A DNA stretch of 64,000 nt, taken from positions 1-64,000 of the forward strand of contig JBNKGC010000005.1 in assembly GCA_050289625.1 (NCBI GenBank), written 5' to 3'. Positions 56,822-64,000 of this stretch are shown piece after piece (within the stretch, counting starts at the first letter, position 1; each line of letters opens with the position of its first letter). Source of the DNA: NIC37A-2 sp050289625. GTDB taxonomy: Bacteria > Myxococcota_A > Polyangia > Polyangiales > Polyangiaceae. A program made the translations under genes and the position numbers. A model generated the notes under the pieces. It made no database searches. It had not been told where the DNA came from and saw only the letters and a program-made list of their open reading frames with translations.

Positions 56822-58324
56822 GTGAGGTTGGGCTTGGTCGTTCTGGCCGTAGTCTGTGCTGTGCATGTCGGATGCAAATCCGACTCGGAAGAGGTCAGGC
56901 CGAGTGGCGCTGATGTCGCCTGGTCACCGGGGGCGGTTGGCGAGTCGGATTCTTGCATCGAAGGCAAGCTGCGTTCCTGCTCCATTCCCATGGCCGAGAG
57001 CGGTGGCGTCGTGCAGTGCTTTCAGGCGCAGCAACGTTGCCAAGGTGGGCGTTGGTCGGAGTGCGGGAGCGAGGGAAGTCGGACCCTGACTTCGTTTCGG
57101 GTTCCCGAGGCCTCTGGCGGCAAGCCGGCGCGGCCAAAGTTCGGCGTTCTGTCGTACAGCTCGCCGAGTCAGGCGAGTTCCGACTGCGCGACGAACGTCT
57201 GCAATCCGTACTGTTGGGGCTTCGACGAAGACCCTGCGGGAGTCCTGCAAGCCGCGGGCGACGTGGCTTTCCTCGGTAGCGCGAGCGAGTGGGGAAACAC
57301 CCCCGCCGGGTTTCGGGCGAAGCAGGACTGCGGTTCCGATGGGGGCTGCGCGAGCGGCTACCCGAAGAACTGCAATGGCACGCCGACCCACTACAACCAG
57401 TTCGATGGCTGCCTCGCGGATCATCACTGCGACACGAGCACTAGTGAGTGTGTTCGGAGCAACGCTGGCTTCACCTACGACGCGACGACGTGCCCCGGCG
57501 TCGATCTGACGATCGGACCCTGGTGCCGAGAGTACGACGGAAGCACGGTCGTGAGCGACGGCTTTCCCATCTGCAATCGGGGGAACACTGCCGTGCCTTC
57601 CGGTACGACGATTGGCATCGCGGTGCAGGACGGAAACTGGCTTGGCTTCGATTGCGCCAGCCTCGACTTTTCCGCCGCGACGAAGTGCAGTCACACGCTC
57701 GCGCAGGATCTCGAACCGGGGCAGTGTGATCGCGTGACCAGCTGTGCGGTCAGCGGCAATGCCGTCGCGTTCGTCAATTGGGATGGTGCGGTCGCCGAGT
57801 GCGGCTCTCCGCCTCCCTCACCCCTCACTTCGGCCACGGCACCCGGGTGCTCGAACAATTGGTCCGACATCAAACCCGGAACCAATGCCTGTGCGGCGTT
57901 TTTGAATGAAACTCTGGTGGAGGTCCAGGACTACGTTGCGGTTTGCGGCGAAGCGACGGGGCCGGTGTGGAGCATTTTCACCTTCGAGGGTGAGGCTCCC
58001 TGCGACGCGGGGTCGTGCACGAGCGACGACTCGATGGCGATTCGGTTCGAGGTTCAGACTGCACCCCTGAGCGACCCGACCGCATTTTCACCGAAGCAAA
58101 CCCTCGCGGAGGCGCCGAATCCGCCATTTTCGTACCCCGCGCGCTGCACCACGGCTGCCGAAGTTCCCGGTTGCCCGATCAATCTGTACGCGGCACTCGG
58201 CGAGTCGGAGGCGAAGAACGAGGTGCTCCGACTGACGATCACCCTCGAATCGTCGCAGAACCCCGCCGTCGCGCCGTCACTTGATCGTTGGCAGGTGTCC
58301 TACAGCTGCCTGCCCAACGAATGA
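56822..58324 (+). CDS. Large lipoprotein, unknown
   Basis: 500 residues from GTG. Lipobox HVGC. The body has many Cys (for example CNPYCWGF, CSNNW) and sequence resembling concanavalin/lectin-like or protease-inhibitor surface domains, but no family is recognised with confidence. Codon use is normal. The gene that follows is 31 bases downstream on the same strand, suggesting one transcript. Confidence 0.7.
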   Translation: MRLGLVVLAVVCAVHVGCKSDSEEVRPSGADVAWSPGAVGESDSCIEGKLRSCSIPMAESGGVVQCFQAQQRCQGGRWSECGSEGSRTLTSFRVPEASGGKPARPKFGVLSYSSPSQASSDCATNVCNPYCWGFDEDPAGVLQAAGDVAFLGSASEWGNTPAGFRAKQDCGSDGGCASGYPKNCNGTPTHYNQFDGCLADHHCDTSTSECVRSNAGFTYDATTCPGVDLTIGPWCREYDGSTVVSDGFPICNRGNTAVPSGTTIGIAVQDGNWLGFDCASLDFSAATKCSHTLAQDLEPGQCDRVTSCAVSGNAVAFVNWDGAVAECGSPPPSPLTSATAPGCSNNWSDIKPGTNACAAFLNETLVEVQDYVAVCGEATGPVWSIFTFEGEAPCDAGSCTSDDSMAIRFEVQTAPLSDPTAFSPKQTLAEAPNPPFSYPARCTTAAEVPGCPINLYAALGESEAKNEVLRLTITLESSQNPAVAPSLDRWQVSYSCLPNE

Positions 58325-58355
58325 GATTTGTGAGCTCTTGCCCCCACAGGGAAAC

Positions 58356-59597
58356 ATGAAGCACTCCCCCCTTCCGATCGTCGACAAATCCTGGGTCTGG
58401 GCTCTCTTGGCCATCTTGATTCCAGCGTGCGGACCTTCTGGGAACGCCGAGCGCCCTGAGCCGTTCGACATCATGGGTAGGCAGGACGAGGGAGAAGTGC
58501 CTGAGCCGACGAGTGAGCCGTCGGAAGACGAGCCCCCCGAAGATGACCCATCAATGAGCGTTCCCGCCTCGGCGATGAGCACACGAGAGGTTCCCGAGAG
58601 TGGGTGCGCGGGTCACTCGGGTGCGGGGGTTGAAATCTATTCTCCCGAGGACTCTCCTGGGCCACTGCGCGGGCTCCACGCGACTGGCCAGGCCTGGGTC
58701 GCGGACGGAGCGTGGGCGAGCGGAGTCGTGAGGTTTTCAGGGGAAAACGGTGCGTCGAGGGAGTTCGCGCGGCTCGGAGACTTCGACCGGGCCGTGGTTC
58801 TGGGCGAAGACTCGTACGTGGCGTCGGTTTCGGAGGGGCGCGTTTCTTGGGCGCGCTTTGACGCGTCGGAGCTCACCGAGGAGCAGACTGTGTGGGAGGG
58901 GGCCGCCTACGAGCTCGCGGCGGGTAGTTCAGGCTCGGAAGCCCTGCTCGTCTGGGCCGGAGATTCCGTCGTCCTGGCCCATCGCGTGAATCGGGACGGT
59001 CCTGTGGGCGGAGTGCTGGTGCTCGACTCTGGAGCGGATACGGACGCTTTCGCGCTGTCCATCGCAGCTGCGGAGGAAGGGCGTTACGCGGTCGTGTGGA
59101 CGACACGGCGGCGTTTTGATGGCAGTTCGCGCACGCACCTGACCTTCGTGGAGGGTGACGACACGGTTCAGCGTCCGATGATTCTGAGAAGCACCCTCGA
59201 GGAACATCGTCTGGTGGACCTCGTGAGCTGGGGGGCGGGGTACTCCGTTCTCCTCGCGGAGCCGGGGGGCGCGCTCTTGATGACCCTCGATCAGGATGGG
59301 ATCCAGCGGCGGGCCCCGCTGCGGCTGAAGGGTGCGCAGCACGTGCACGGCCTGGGGACGGACGGCTCCGAGCTGCTCCTTGCCGCGGAAATTGCGGGGG
59401 ACCGAGATGCCGTGCGCAGCATCGACGCCATGCTCGCCCCGACCGGTGTTTCTGAATGGCTCTGCCTGTACGACGAGCCGAGCGACCAAGAGCATGTGGT
59501 GTCGATCGCTTTCGACGGCTCGGAATACGGGGTCCTCTACCGCGATCCCGAAGGCGGCGACCGGCTCTTGCGTGTAGCCGCTTCCTCGTCCGACTGA
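58356..59597 (+). CDS. Lipoprotein with predicted beta-propeller-like domain
   Basis: 413 residues. AGGGA lies 4-5 bases before the ATG. A lipoprotein signal with lipobox IPAC is followed by an acidic Pro-rich linker and a long domain of repeated strands (AVVLGEDSYVASVS, ALLVWAGDSVVLAHRV, YAVVWTTRRR, YSVLLAEPGG, LLLAAEIAG). This pattern suits a WD40-like/NHL-type propeller but no specific family is recognised. It converges on the cobalamin operon; a hairpin lies between. Confidence 0.7.
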   Translation: MKHSPLPIVDKSWVWALLAILIPACGPSGNAERPEPFDIMGRQDEGEVPEPTSEPSEDEPPEDDPSMSVPASAMSTREVPESGCAGHSGAGVEIYSPEDSPGPLRGLHATGQAWVADGAWASGVVRFSGENGASREFARLGDFDRAVVLGEDSYVASVSEGRVSWARFDASELTEEQTVWEGAAYELAAGSSGSEALLVWAGDSVVLAHRVNRDGPVGGVLVLDSGADTDAFALSIAAAEEGRYAVVWTTRRRFDGSSRTHLTFVEGDDTVQRPMILRSTLEEHRLVDLVSWGAGYSVLLAEPGGALLMTLDQDGIQRRAPLRLKGAQHVHGLGTDGSELLLAAEIAGDRDAVRSIDAMLAPTGVSEWLCLYDEPSDQEHVVSIAFDGSEYGVLYRDPEGGDRLLRVAASSSD

Positions 59598-59620
59598 GGC
59601 GAGGAACCACAAATTCGCGT

Positions 59621-59638
59621 GGCCCGCGTTCGCGGGCC
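59621..59638. terminator. Perfect hairpin between convergent genes
   Basis: GGCCCGCG (59621-59628) pairs with CGCGGGCC (59631-59638) around TT. No T run follows on either strand, so it is only a possible terminator for both genes. Confidence 0.45.
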
Positions 59639-59661
59639 GTGATGGAAAACCACGGGCAAGC

Positions 59662-60237
59662 TCAGGTCTCGAGTTCGGAGACCGCTTGCGGATCGAGCTT
59701 GAACGAAATCGGGGAGAGGTGAGGTACCGGTTCCTGGAGCGCGGCCTCCCAGGTCCACCCTTCGAGCAGAACTCGAAACGCCCGGATGACGCCGGCGTGC
59801 GCGATGACGAAGGCCGCGGGGTAGAGGGGAGCAACCACGCGCAGCCAGGAAACGACTCGCGCCCGGAGTTCGCTTAGGCTCTCGCCCTCGGGCGGGGCCT
59901 CGGTTTTCCAGTTGTGCATCCAGGTGACGAAGGCCCGGTCCTGCTCGAGGTCCTTCCAGGCACGGCCTTCCCAGGTGCCGAAGGAGAGCTCGGCCAAGCG
60001 GGCATCGACTTCCAGCGGAAGCCCCTTCTCTCGGGCGATTCGGCGGGCGAGTCTGTGGCACCGGCGCGCGGGGGAGGTCCAAACCGCTTCGGCCGGCGCG
60101 CGCTGGGTGGCTTCCGCGAGGGCTGACGCGAGGTCTTCGTACGTCTCGTTCGAAAGAGGCGCGACGAGGTCGGTTTGGCCGTAGCAAATCCCCCGTTCGA
60201 GCACCGGTGGGTGTCGCACCACGTGGAGAACCGTCAT
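59662..60237 (-). CDS. cobC: Alpha-ribazole phosphatase-like histidine phosphatase
   Basis: 191 residues of the histidine phosphatase family. The phosphohistidine motif is VVRHPPV, the form common in CobC-type enzymes, followed by ICYGQTDL; TSPARRC and the second catalytic AHAGVIRA are present. Together with cobS this fits removal of the 5'-phosphate of alpha-ribazole or adenosylcobalamin 5'-phosphate, the last steps of cobalamin assembly. It overlaps cobS by 4 bases and is last in the operon. The gene symbol rests on context plus family. Confidence 0.85.
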   Translation of the reverse strand: MTVLHVVRHPPVLERGICYGQTDLVAPLSNETYEDLASALAEATQRAPAEAVWTSPARRCHRLARRIAREKGLPLEVDARLAELSFGTWEGRAWKDLEQDRAFVTWMHNWKTEAPPEGESLSELRARVVSWLRVVAPLYPAAFVIAHAGVIRAFRVLLEGWTWEAALQEPVPHLSPISFKLDPQAVSELET

Positions 60238-61100
60238 GTTCCGAGCCTCGTCATGGCGACGCAGACCAGCAGCAGGACCACTTCCGTGACTTGCTGCGTG
60301 GCGCCGAGGAAGTCACCAGTGATGCCCCCTGCCCGGGCCCGGAACCACGAAGCGAGGAGCATCGTCACGACAACCGTAGCCACCGCGGTGGCGACCAGGA
60401 GCGGCAGCCCGATTCCCACGGCGTTACATATGCCGAAGCCACCCAGGGTCCAGAGGCTCGCAACGAGGCTCTGAGGTAGGCCGCCGCCCTTCGCCACCGA
60501 GCTGCCCTTGGCTCCTTCACCGGAGACGTACGGAAGGAGGGCCATCAGCCACACCGGACCCGTGCGGGCCGCGGCGTGAATCAAGACCAGGGGAAGGACA
60601 CCGGCGAGCCCGAGCTCAGTCAGTGCTCCGACGCGTAGGAGAAGGGAGAGCGCGAGAGCAACTGCGCCGTACGTGCCGATGCGACTGTCCTTCAGGATCT
60701 CGTGAATCTTCTTGGGCCCATGGGCGCCGCCCAGGGCATCGGCGGTGTCGGCGAGCCCATCTTCGTGGAACGCCCCGGTGGCAAGGACCAGTGCAACGAC
60801 GGTCAAAGTCGCTGCCAAAAACGAGCCGAGCGGTGCGGCTCCCCAGAGCACTGCGGCGCCGAGCGAGCCCACGACCAGGCCCACGAAGGGGAAATGCGCC
60901 GGCGCCCAACGCCAGTCGGCAGTCGCGTACGGAAAGCCACCGACGGGTAGCCGCGTCAGGAACACGAAGGCGGCGCGCATGCCTCGCAGGAAGGGCGGCG
61001 TCGACTGCCGCGCACGACGCTCGAGGGGCTCAGCGTGGTGGGACGTCTGGCCCGGCGCGGAGCTTTCGCCTCGAGCCTCCGGCGCCGCGGTTTTAGTCAT
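60234..61100 (-). CDS. cobS: Adenosylcobinamide-GDP ribazoletransferase (cobalamin synthase)
   Basis: 288 residues with a basic N-terminal extension and about six membrane segments. Family motifs are LTRLPVGGFP, the acidic FHEDGLADTADALGG (Mg2+ binding), KDSRIGTYG and GGITGDFLGATQQ. It joins adenosylcobinamide-GDP to alpha-ribazole (phosphate) in the inner membrane. Overlaps cobT by 4 bases at its start and the phosphatase by 4 bases at its end. Confidence 0.95.
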   Translation of the reverse strand: MTKTAAPEARGESSAPGQTSHHAEPLERRARQSTPPFLRGMRAAFVFLTRLPVGGFPYATADWRWAPAHFPFVGLVVGSLGAAVLWGAAPLGSFLAATLTVVALVLATGAFHEDGLADTADALGGAHGPKKIHEILKDSRIGTYGAVALALSLLLRVGALTELGLAGVLPLVLIHAAARTGPVWLMALLPYVSGEGAKGSSVAKGGGLPQSLVASLWTLGGFGICNAVGIGLPLLVATAVATVVVTMLLASWFRARAGGITGDFLGATQQVTEVVLLLVCVAMTRLGT

Positions 61101-62185
61101 CCGCCTTCCTCGGTGCGGTCGGGGACCCCCGCTGAGTCGAAGGTGGCCATCTGCGTGTGGAGAGTGCAGGCGTGCTCCAGCAGAGAAAAAGCCGTCAGCG
61201 CCCCCGAAGCCTCGCCGAGACGAAGTCCGAGTGAAAGGAGCGGCGCTGCACCCATGTGTGCCAGGAGTTGACCGTGACCCTGCTCATCCGAGCGATGGGA
61301 AAACACCATGCCGGCGCAGGTGTGCGGAGCGAGGGCATGCAGGACGAGAGCAGGGACGGTGGCGATGAATCCATCCACCACGACGATGCGCCTCGTCTCG
61401 AGCGCTTCCAGGTAGGCGCCGAAAAGAGCAACGAGCTCACGGCCGCCCAATCGTCGCAGAATCTCGAGCGGTGCGGTTTCGCCCTGGACGCGCCGGACGG
61501 CGTCACGCACCACTCGACGCTTGTTTTCGAGCAGATCTCCCGACGCGCCGGTGCCCGCGCCGACGAGACTGCCTGGATCGGACGCTCTCAAGAGGGCCGC
61601 GGCGATTGCGGCAGCGGGTGTCGTGTTCCCGATACCCATCTCACCGAGCAGAACGGCGCGGGTGTCGTCGCCGAGCCTGCGAACGGCTCGCCTTCCAGCT
61701 TCGATGCACAGGGCGAAACCGTCCGGATCGAGGGCGTCTTCGGTTCGAATGTCTCCGGCGGGCACGTTTGCTGCAGGATCGCGGTGCAGAGAGGCTCCGC
61801 TGCCTCGTACGAAGTCGTCGGTGGGGCAGAGGGCCTGTCCGCCGTCCACTCCGACGTCGACGACGGTAAGTGGCAGCCCTTGGGCGCGTGACAGTACGCT
61901 CGCGGCCGCGCCGCCCGCGTGGAAGTTTGCGACCATCGCTCGGGTGACTTCGCTCGGATAGGGGGAGATCCCGTGGCGTGTGACCGGATGGTCCGAAGCG
62001 AACAGCAAGGTCGCCGCGGGTCGCACGGCTGGGGTCGCCGTTCCCTGCCACGACGCGATCTGGATCGCGAGCTCTTCCAGGCGACCGAGACTTCCCGGCG
62101 GTTTGGTAAGCACGGTTTGGCGTCGTTCTGCGGCCGCTCGTGCGAGCGCATCGCCAGTCGGAAGGCGTTCGATAAAGTTACTCAT
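61097..62185 (-). CDS. cobT: Nicotinate-nucleotide-dimethylbenzimidazole phosphoribosyltransferase
   Basis: 362 residues. Family signatures KPPGSLGRLEELA, FASDHPVTRHGISPYP, VGVDGG, GEMGIGNTTPAAA and GFIATVPALV are all visible. It makes alpha-ribazole phosphate from dimethylbenzimidazole and nicotinate mononucleotide, the lower-ligand branch of cobalamin synthesis. Length is normal. It overlaps cobU by 4 bases at its start and cobS by 4 bases at its end. Confidence 0.96.
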   Translation of the reverse strand: MSNFIERLPTGDALARAAAERRQTVLTKPPGSLGRLEELAIQIASWQGTATPAVRPAATLLFASDHPVTRHGISPYPSEVTRAMVANFHAGGAAASVLSRAQGLPLTVVDVGVDGGQALCPTDDFVRGSGASLHRDPAANVPAGDIRTEDALDPDGFALCIEAGRRAVRRLGDDTRAVLLGEMGIGNTTPAAAIAAALLRASDPGSLVGAGTGASGDLLENKRRVVRDAVRRVQGETAPLEILRRLGGRELVALFGAYLEALETRRIVVVDGFIATVPALVLHALAPHTCAGMVFSHRSDEQGHGQLLAHMGAAPLLSLGLRLGEASGALTAFSLLEHACTLHTQMATFDSAGVPDRTEEGG

Positions 62186-62712
62186 GGCATGCTCCTGGGC
62201 TGCTCGCCCTTCACGAAGAGAGGGATCCCGGTCACCACCAGCGCTACTCGATCGGCGCGGGATGCGATGTGCTGGTTGATGAACCCCTGCAAGTCGGTGA
62301 ACTTGCGGCCGGCTTCCGTTGGGGGATGGAGGCTCTGACCGACTTCGTTCGACACGAAGATCCAGTCGTTGTCGACGGCGAAGGTGCGGTCGAGCTCCGC
62401 ACGCGCGGCGTTCAGACAATCGTCCAGCTGCTGCCCGTGATCGACGAAGAAGTTGGTGAGCCAGAGGGTCACACAGTCGACCACGACGACGCGCCTTCGC
62501 ACTTCGAGCGAAGAGAGACGGAGCTCCTCCTCGATGGTTTCCCACTCGGGGCCACGGTCCCGCTTGTGACGTTCGATCCTCGCCTGGTGGTCGTCGTCCC
62601 AGGGTCGTGAGGTGGCCACGTAGACGGGGTGATCGGTCAGTGATTTGGCGAGGATTTCGGCATAGCGGCTCTTTCCCGAGCGGGCGCCGCCAACGATGAG
62701 CGTGATGGTCAT
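62182..62712 (-). CDS. cobU: Adenosylcobinamide kinase / guanylyltransferase
   Basis: 176 residues. The P-loop GGARSGKS (about 8-15) starts right after a short strand, followed by YVATSRPWDDDHQARIERH, VVVDCVTLWLTN and SNEVGQSLHPPTEAGR, the CobU/CobP signature. The enzyme phosphorylates adenosylcobinamide and transfers GMP to it, giving the CobS substrate. It overlaps its neighbours by 4 bases on both sides. Confidence 0.95.
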   Translation of the reverse strand: MTITLIVGGARSGKSRYAEILAKSLTDHPVYVATSRPWDDDHQARIERHKRDRGPEWETIEEELRLSSLEVRRRVVVVDCVTLWLTNFFVDHGQQLDDCLNAARAELDRTFAVDNDWIFVSNEVGQSLHPPTEAGRKFTDLQGFINQHIASRADRVALVVTGIPLFVKGEQPRSMP

Positions 62713-63083
62713 GGGGTGGCTCCAAAGATGCGCAAGGCGGGGCCCCAGTCGTCGTTTTCGACTTCGGCATCGACACGGAAGACGTGGGCCAGCAGGTTTT
62801 CCGTGAGAACCTCGGTCGGAGCGGCGTACGAAACGGCGACCAAGCGATCGAACGGCAGGACGTCGAACAGAAGCTCGTCCGTGAGTAGGGATGCCGAAAC
62901 CACGCGAGCCGGCCGAGTGCCACCCGAGCATGCGCGCTCCTCTGGCGGGGACTCGCGCGCGGCGCGTGCCGTGCGCAGGTCGGGATCGCCCAAGGGAACT
63001 TCGCCGGCCCGCAGCGTTGACGCTGCGAACGAGCCGGAACGGGCGAACACCAGCCCCGTCAGAGAAAGCGCGCGCCCGATCAT
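62709..63083 (-). CDS. BtuF-like substrate-binding protein, N-terminal lobe only
   Basis: 124 residues. A weak signal-like start is followed by RVVSASLLTDELLFDVLPFDRLVAVSY, the opening of helical-backbone periplasmic binding proteins for cobalamin and siderophores (BtuF-like). Such proteins are normally about 250 residues or more, but this frame ends after the first strand-helix units and a short acidic segment. The 4-base overlap with cobU is kept. Either a C-terminal deletion or a specialised small protein is possible. No BtuC/BtuD genes are in the window. Confidence 0.65.
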   Translation of the reverse strand: MIGRALSLTGLVFARSGSFAASTLRAGEVPLGDPDLRTARAARESPPEERACSGGTRPARVVSASLLTDELLFDVLPFDRLVAVSYAAPTEVLTENLLAHVFRVDAEVENDDWGPALRIFGATP

Positions 63084-64000
63084 CGGAGGGAGAGGCCTCG
63101 GGGTGGAAGACCCACGGTGTCTTCCACCGTGATCGGATCGAGAAGCTCGAGGGATCCGTCGCTCTCGAGCCGCACTCGTTGGATGACTCCGGCGTCGCCG
63201 TCGGCCAAGAGGCACGTCGTCGAGCAGCCCGGCGCGCACGTCATTCCCGTGTAGACGAGACCGAGCCCTGCTCCGTCCGGGTCGGAACTGGCCTCGAGCA
63301 AAGTTTCGGCCTTGCCCGTGGTGAGGTCGAAGCCGAGCCATCGGTTGTTCGAATCGCCGCCCCACGCGGTCTGTGTCTTCAGGAGAGCGATGTCATCGCT
63401 GGCGAAGGCGACGGAGCTCTGAATGGGTTCTCCGGCGATGTCCTCGGCGCTGTAGCGCTCGACTTCTTCGAGTGGGGTTTTCTTCGCGTCGAACAACACG
63501 AGGGTGCTTTGAGCGATGTCTTCGATGTTGCCTTCGGCCGTGAGAGCTCCGGAGCAGGCCACCGCCAGACGGGAACCGTCGGGAGACAGGGTGGGGCGAC
63601 CGCAGGCCTTGAGGCCTTCGAGTGTCTGCTCCCAAACGACCTTTCGATCCTCGATGGACAGGCCGACCAACATCGCCTCGCCAGTCGTGGAGTAGTCTTC
63701 GGAAACCCGATCGAGGACGACGATCACCTCGTCACCCAGCCGCGCCAGAGCCCCGGGGCGCGCCGGGAGATCGTCGGCGGTCGGCATTGCGATGCGACCT
63801 ACGATGGCCGGTTCACTCGTGTCGATGACCACCACGTCGTCGCCGCCGTCGAAGTCTTCCTGGTCCGGATCGGCGTTCGTTCCCCAGCGGGAGACGAAAG
63901 CGATGTCGTCGCCGACTTCGACGTAGTCCTGAGGATTCGACTCGAAACCGGTTCCCACCGGAAGTTGGTCGAGCACCTCGGCGGTCGTCGGATCCACCCA
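63080..64000 (-). CDS. Beta-propeller-like protein, partial at window edge
   Basis: At least 306 residues; the start lies beyond 64000. Repeated strands (DDIAFVSRWGTN, DVVVIDTSEPAIVGRI, DEVIVVLDRVS, RLAVACSGAL) suggest a propeller of the cell-surface type often found with cobalamin uptake loci. There is a Cys-rich stretch (CAPGCSTTCLLADG). It overlaps the BtuF-like gene by 4 bases, so it belongs to the cobalamin operon. Whether a cobalamin riboswitch precedes the operon cannot be seen here. Confidence 0.75.
   Translation of the reverse strand, partial: WVDPTTAEVLDQLPVGTGFESNPQDYVEVGDDIAFVSRWGTNADPDQEDFDGGDDVVVIDTSEPAIVGRIAMPTADDLPARPGALARLGDEVIVVLDRVSEDYSTTGEAMLVGLSIEDRKVVWEQTLEGLKACGRPTLSPDGSRLAVACSGALTAEGNIEDIAQSTLVLFDAKKTPLEEVERYSAEDIAGEPIQSSVAFASDDIALLKTQTAWGGDSNNRWLGFDLTTGKAETLLEASSDPDGAGLGLVYTGMTCAPGCSTTCLLADGDAGVIQRVRLESDGSLELLDPITVEDTVGLPPRGLSLR

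Overview
The window looks like chromosome from a myxobacterium (Myxococcota, probably class Polyangia). The basis is the uniformly high G+C, the large number of Gly/Ser-rich lipoproteins, the giant proteins built from DUF4215-type Cys-rich repeats, a MYXO-CTERM-like C-terminus, a zinc-ribbon Ser/Thr kinase and a receiver-DUF4388 protein. No rRNA, tRNA, CRISPR array, intact transposase or phage gene was seen. Genus cannot be set from the sequence alone.

Layout. 0-3.2 kb: an inactive-looking rhomboid and a minus-strand run of three lipoproteins. 3.2-6.3 kb: a nucleotidyltransferase, PabB (aminodeoxychorismate synthase I) and a SPOR-domain protein. 6.4-13.7 kb: a conserved hypothetical protein, a flotillin-like SPFH/zinc-ribbon protein, a Ser/Thr kinase and a 960-residue response regulator carrying DUF4388 and a late membrane segment. 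13.8-18.1 kb: an alpha/beta hydrolase lacking its nucleophile, a palindrome-rich intergenic region, a MerR-like regulator, a sigma-region-4 protein and two lipoproteins. 18.4-22.5 kb: a MutS-family ATPase converging on and overlapping dinB, which is coupled to a divergent M19 dipeptidase. 22.7-26.9 kb: a ribbon-helix-helix protein, a structured dispersed repeat, a receiver protein, a polytopic membrane protein and a TonB-like protein. 27.2-29.6 kb: an SDR protein without its catalytic Tyr, then gene debris including a headless SNF2 helicase. 29.6-36.1 kb: surface lipoproteins and metG.

36.2-59.6 kb is dominated by exported Cys-rich proteins. It holds an ECF sigma/membrane-partner pair in an operon with two exported proteins. 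It also holds two inverted paralogous giants (about 42 and 22 Cys-rich repeats around a shared central domain) that have nearly the same terminator downstream. The larger giant is interrupted by one in-frame TAA. Between the giants lie an internally deleted VWA-type gene, a MYXO-CTERM protein and a DUF4423-like regulator. 59.7 kb to the end is a minus-strand lower cobalamin operon (beta-propeller protein, BtuF-like fragment, cobU, cobT, cobS, cobC-like), with 4-base overlaps at all five junctions.

The points most worth following are the twin giants with their shared terminator, the nonsense codon in one of them, the repeat element with a covarying stem, the gene remnants at 28-29.6 kb and 49.2-50 kb, and a series of enzyme homologues missing canonical catalytic residues. 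Everything here was read by eye; no database search or structure prediction was run.
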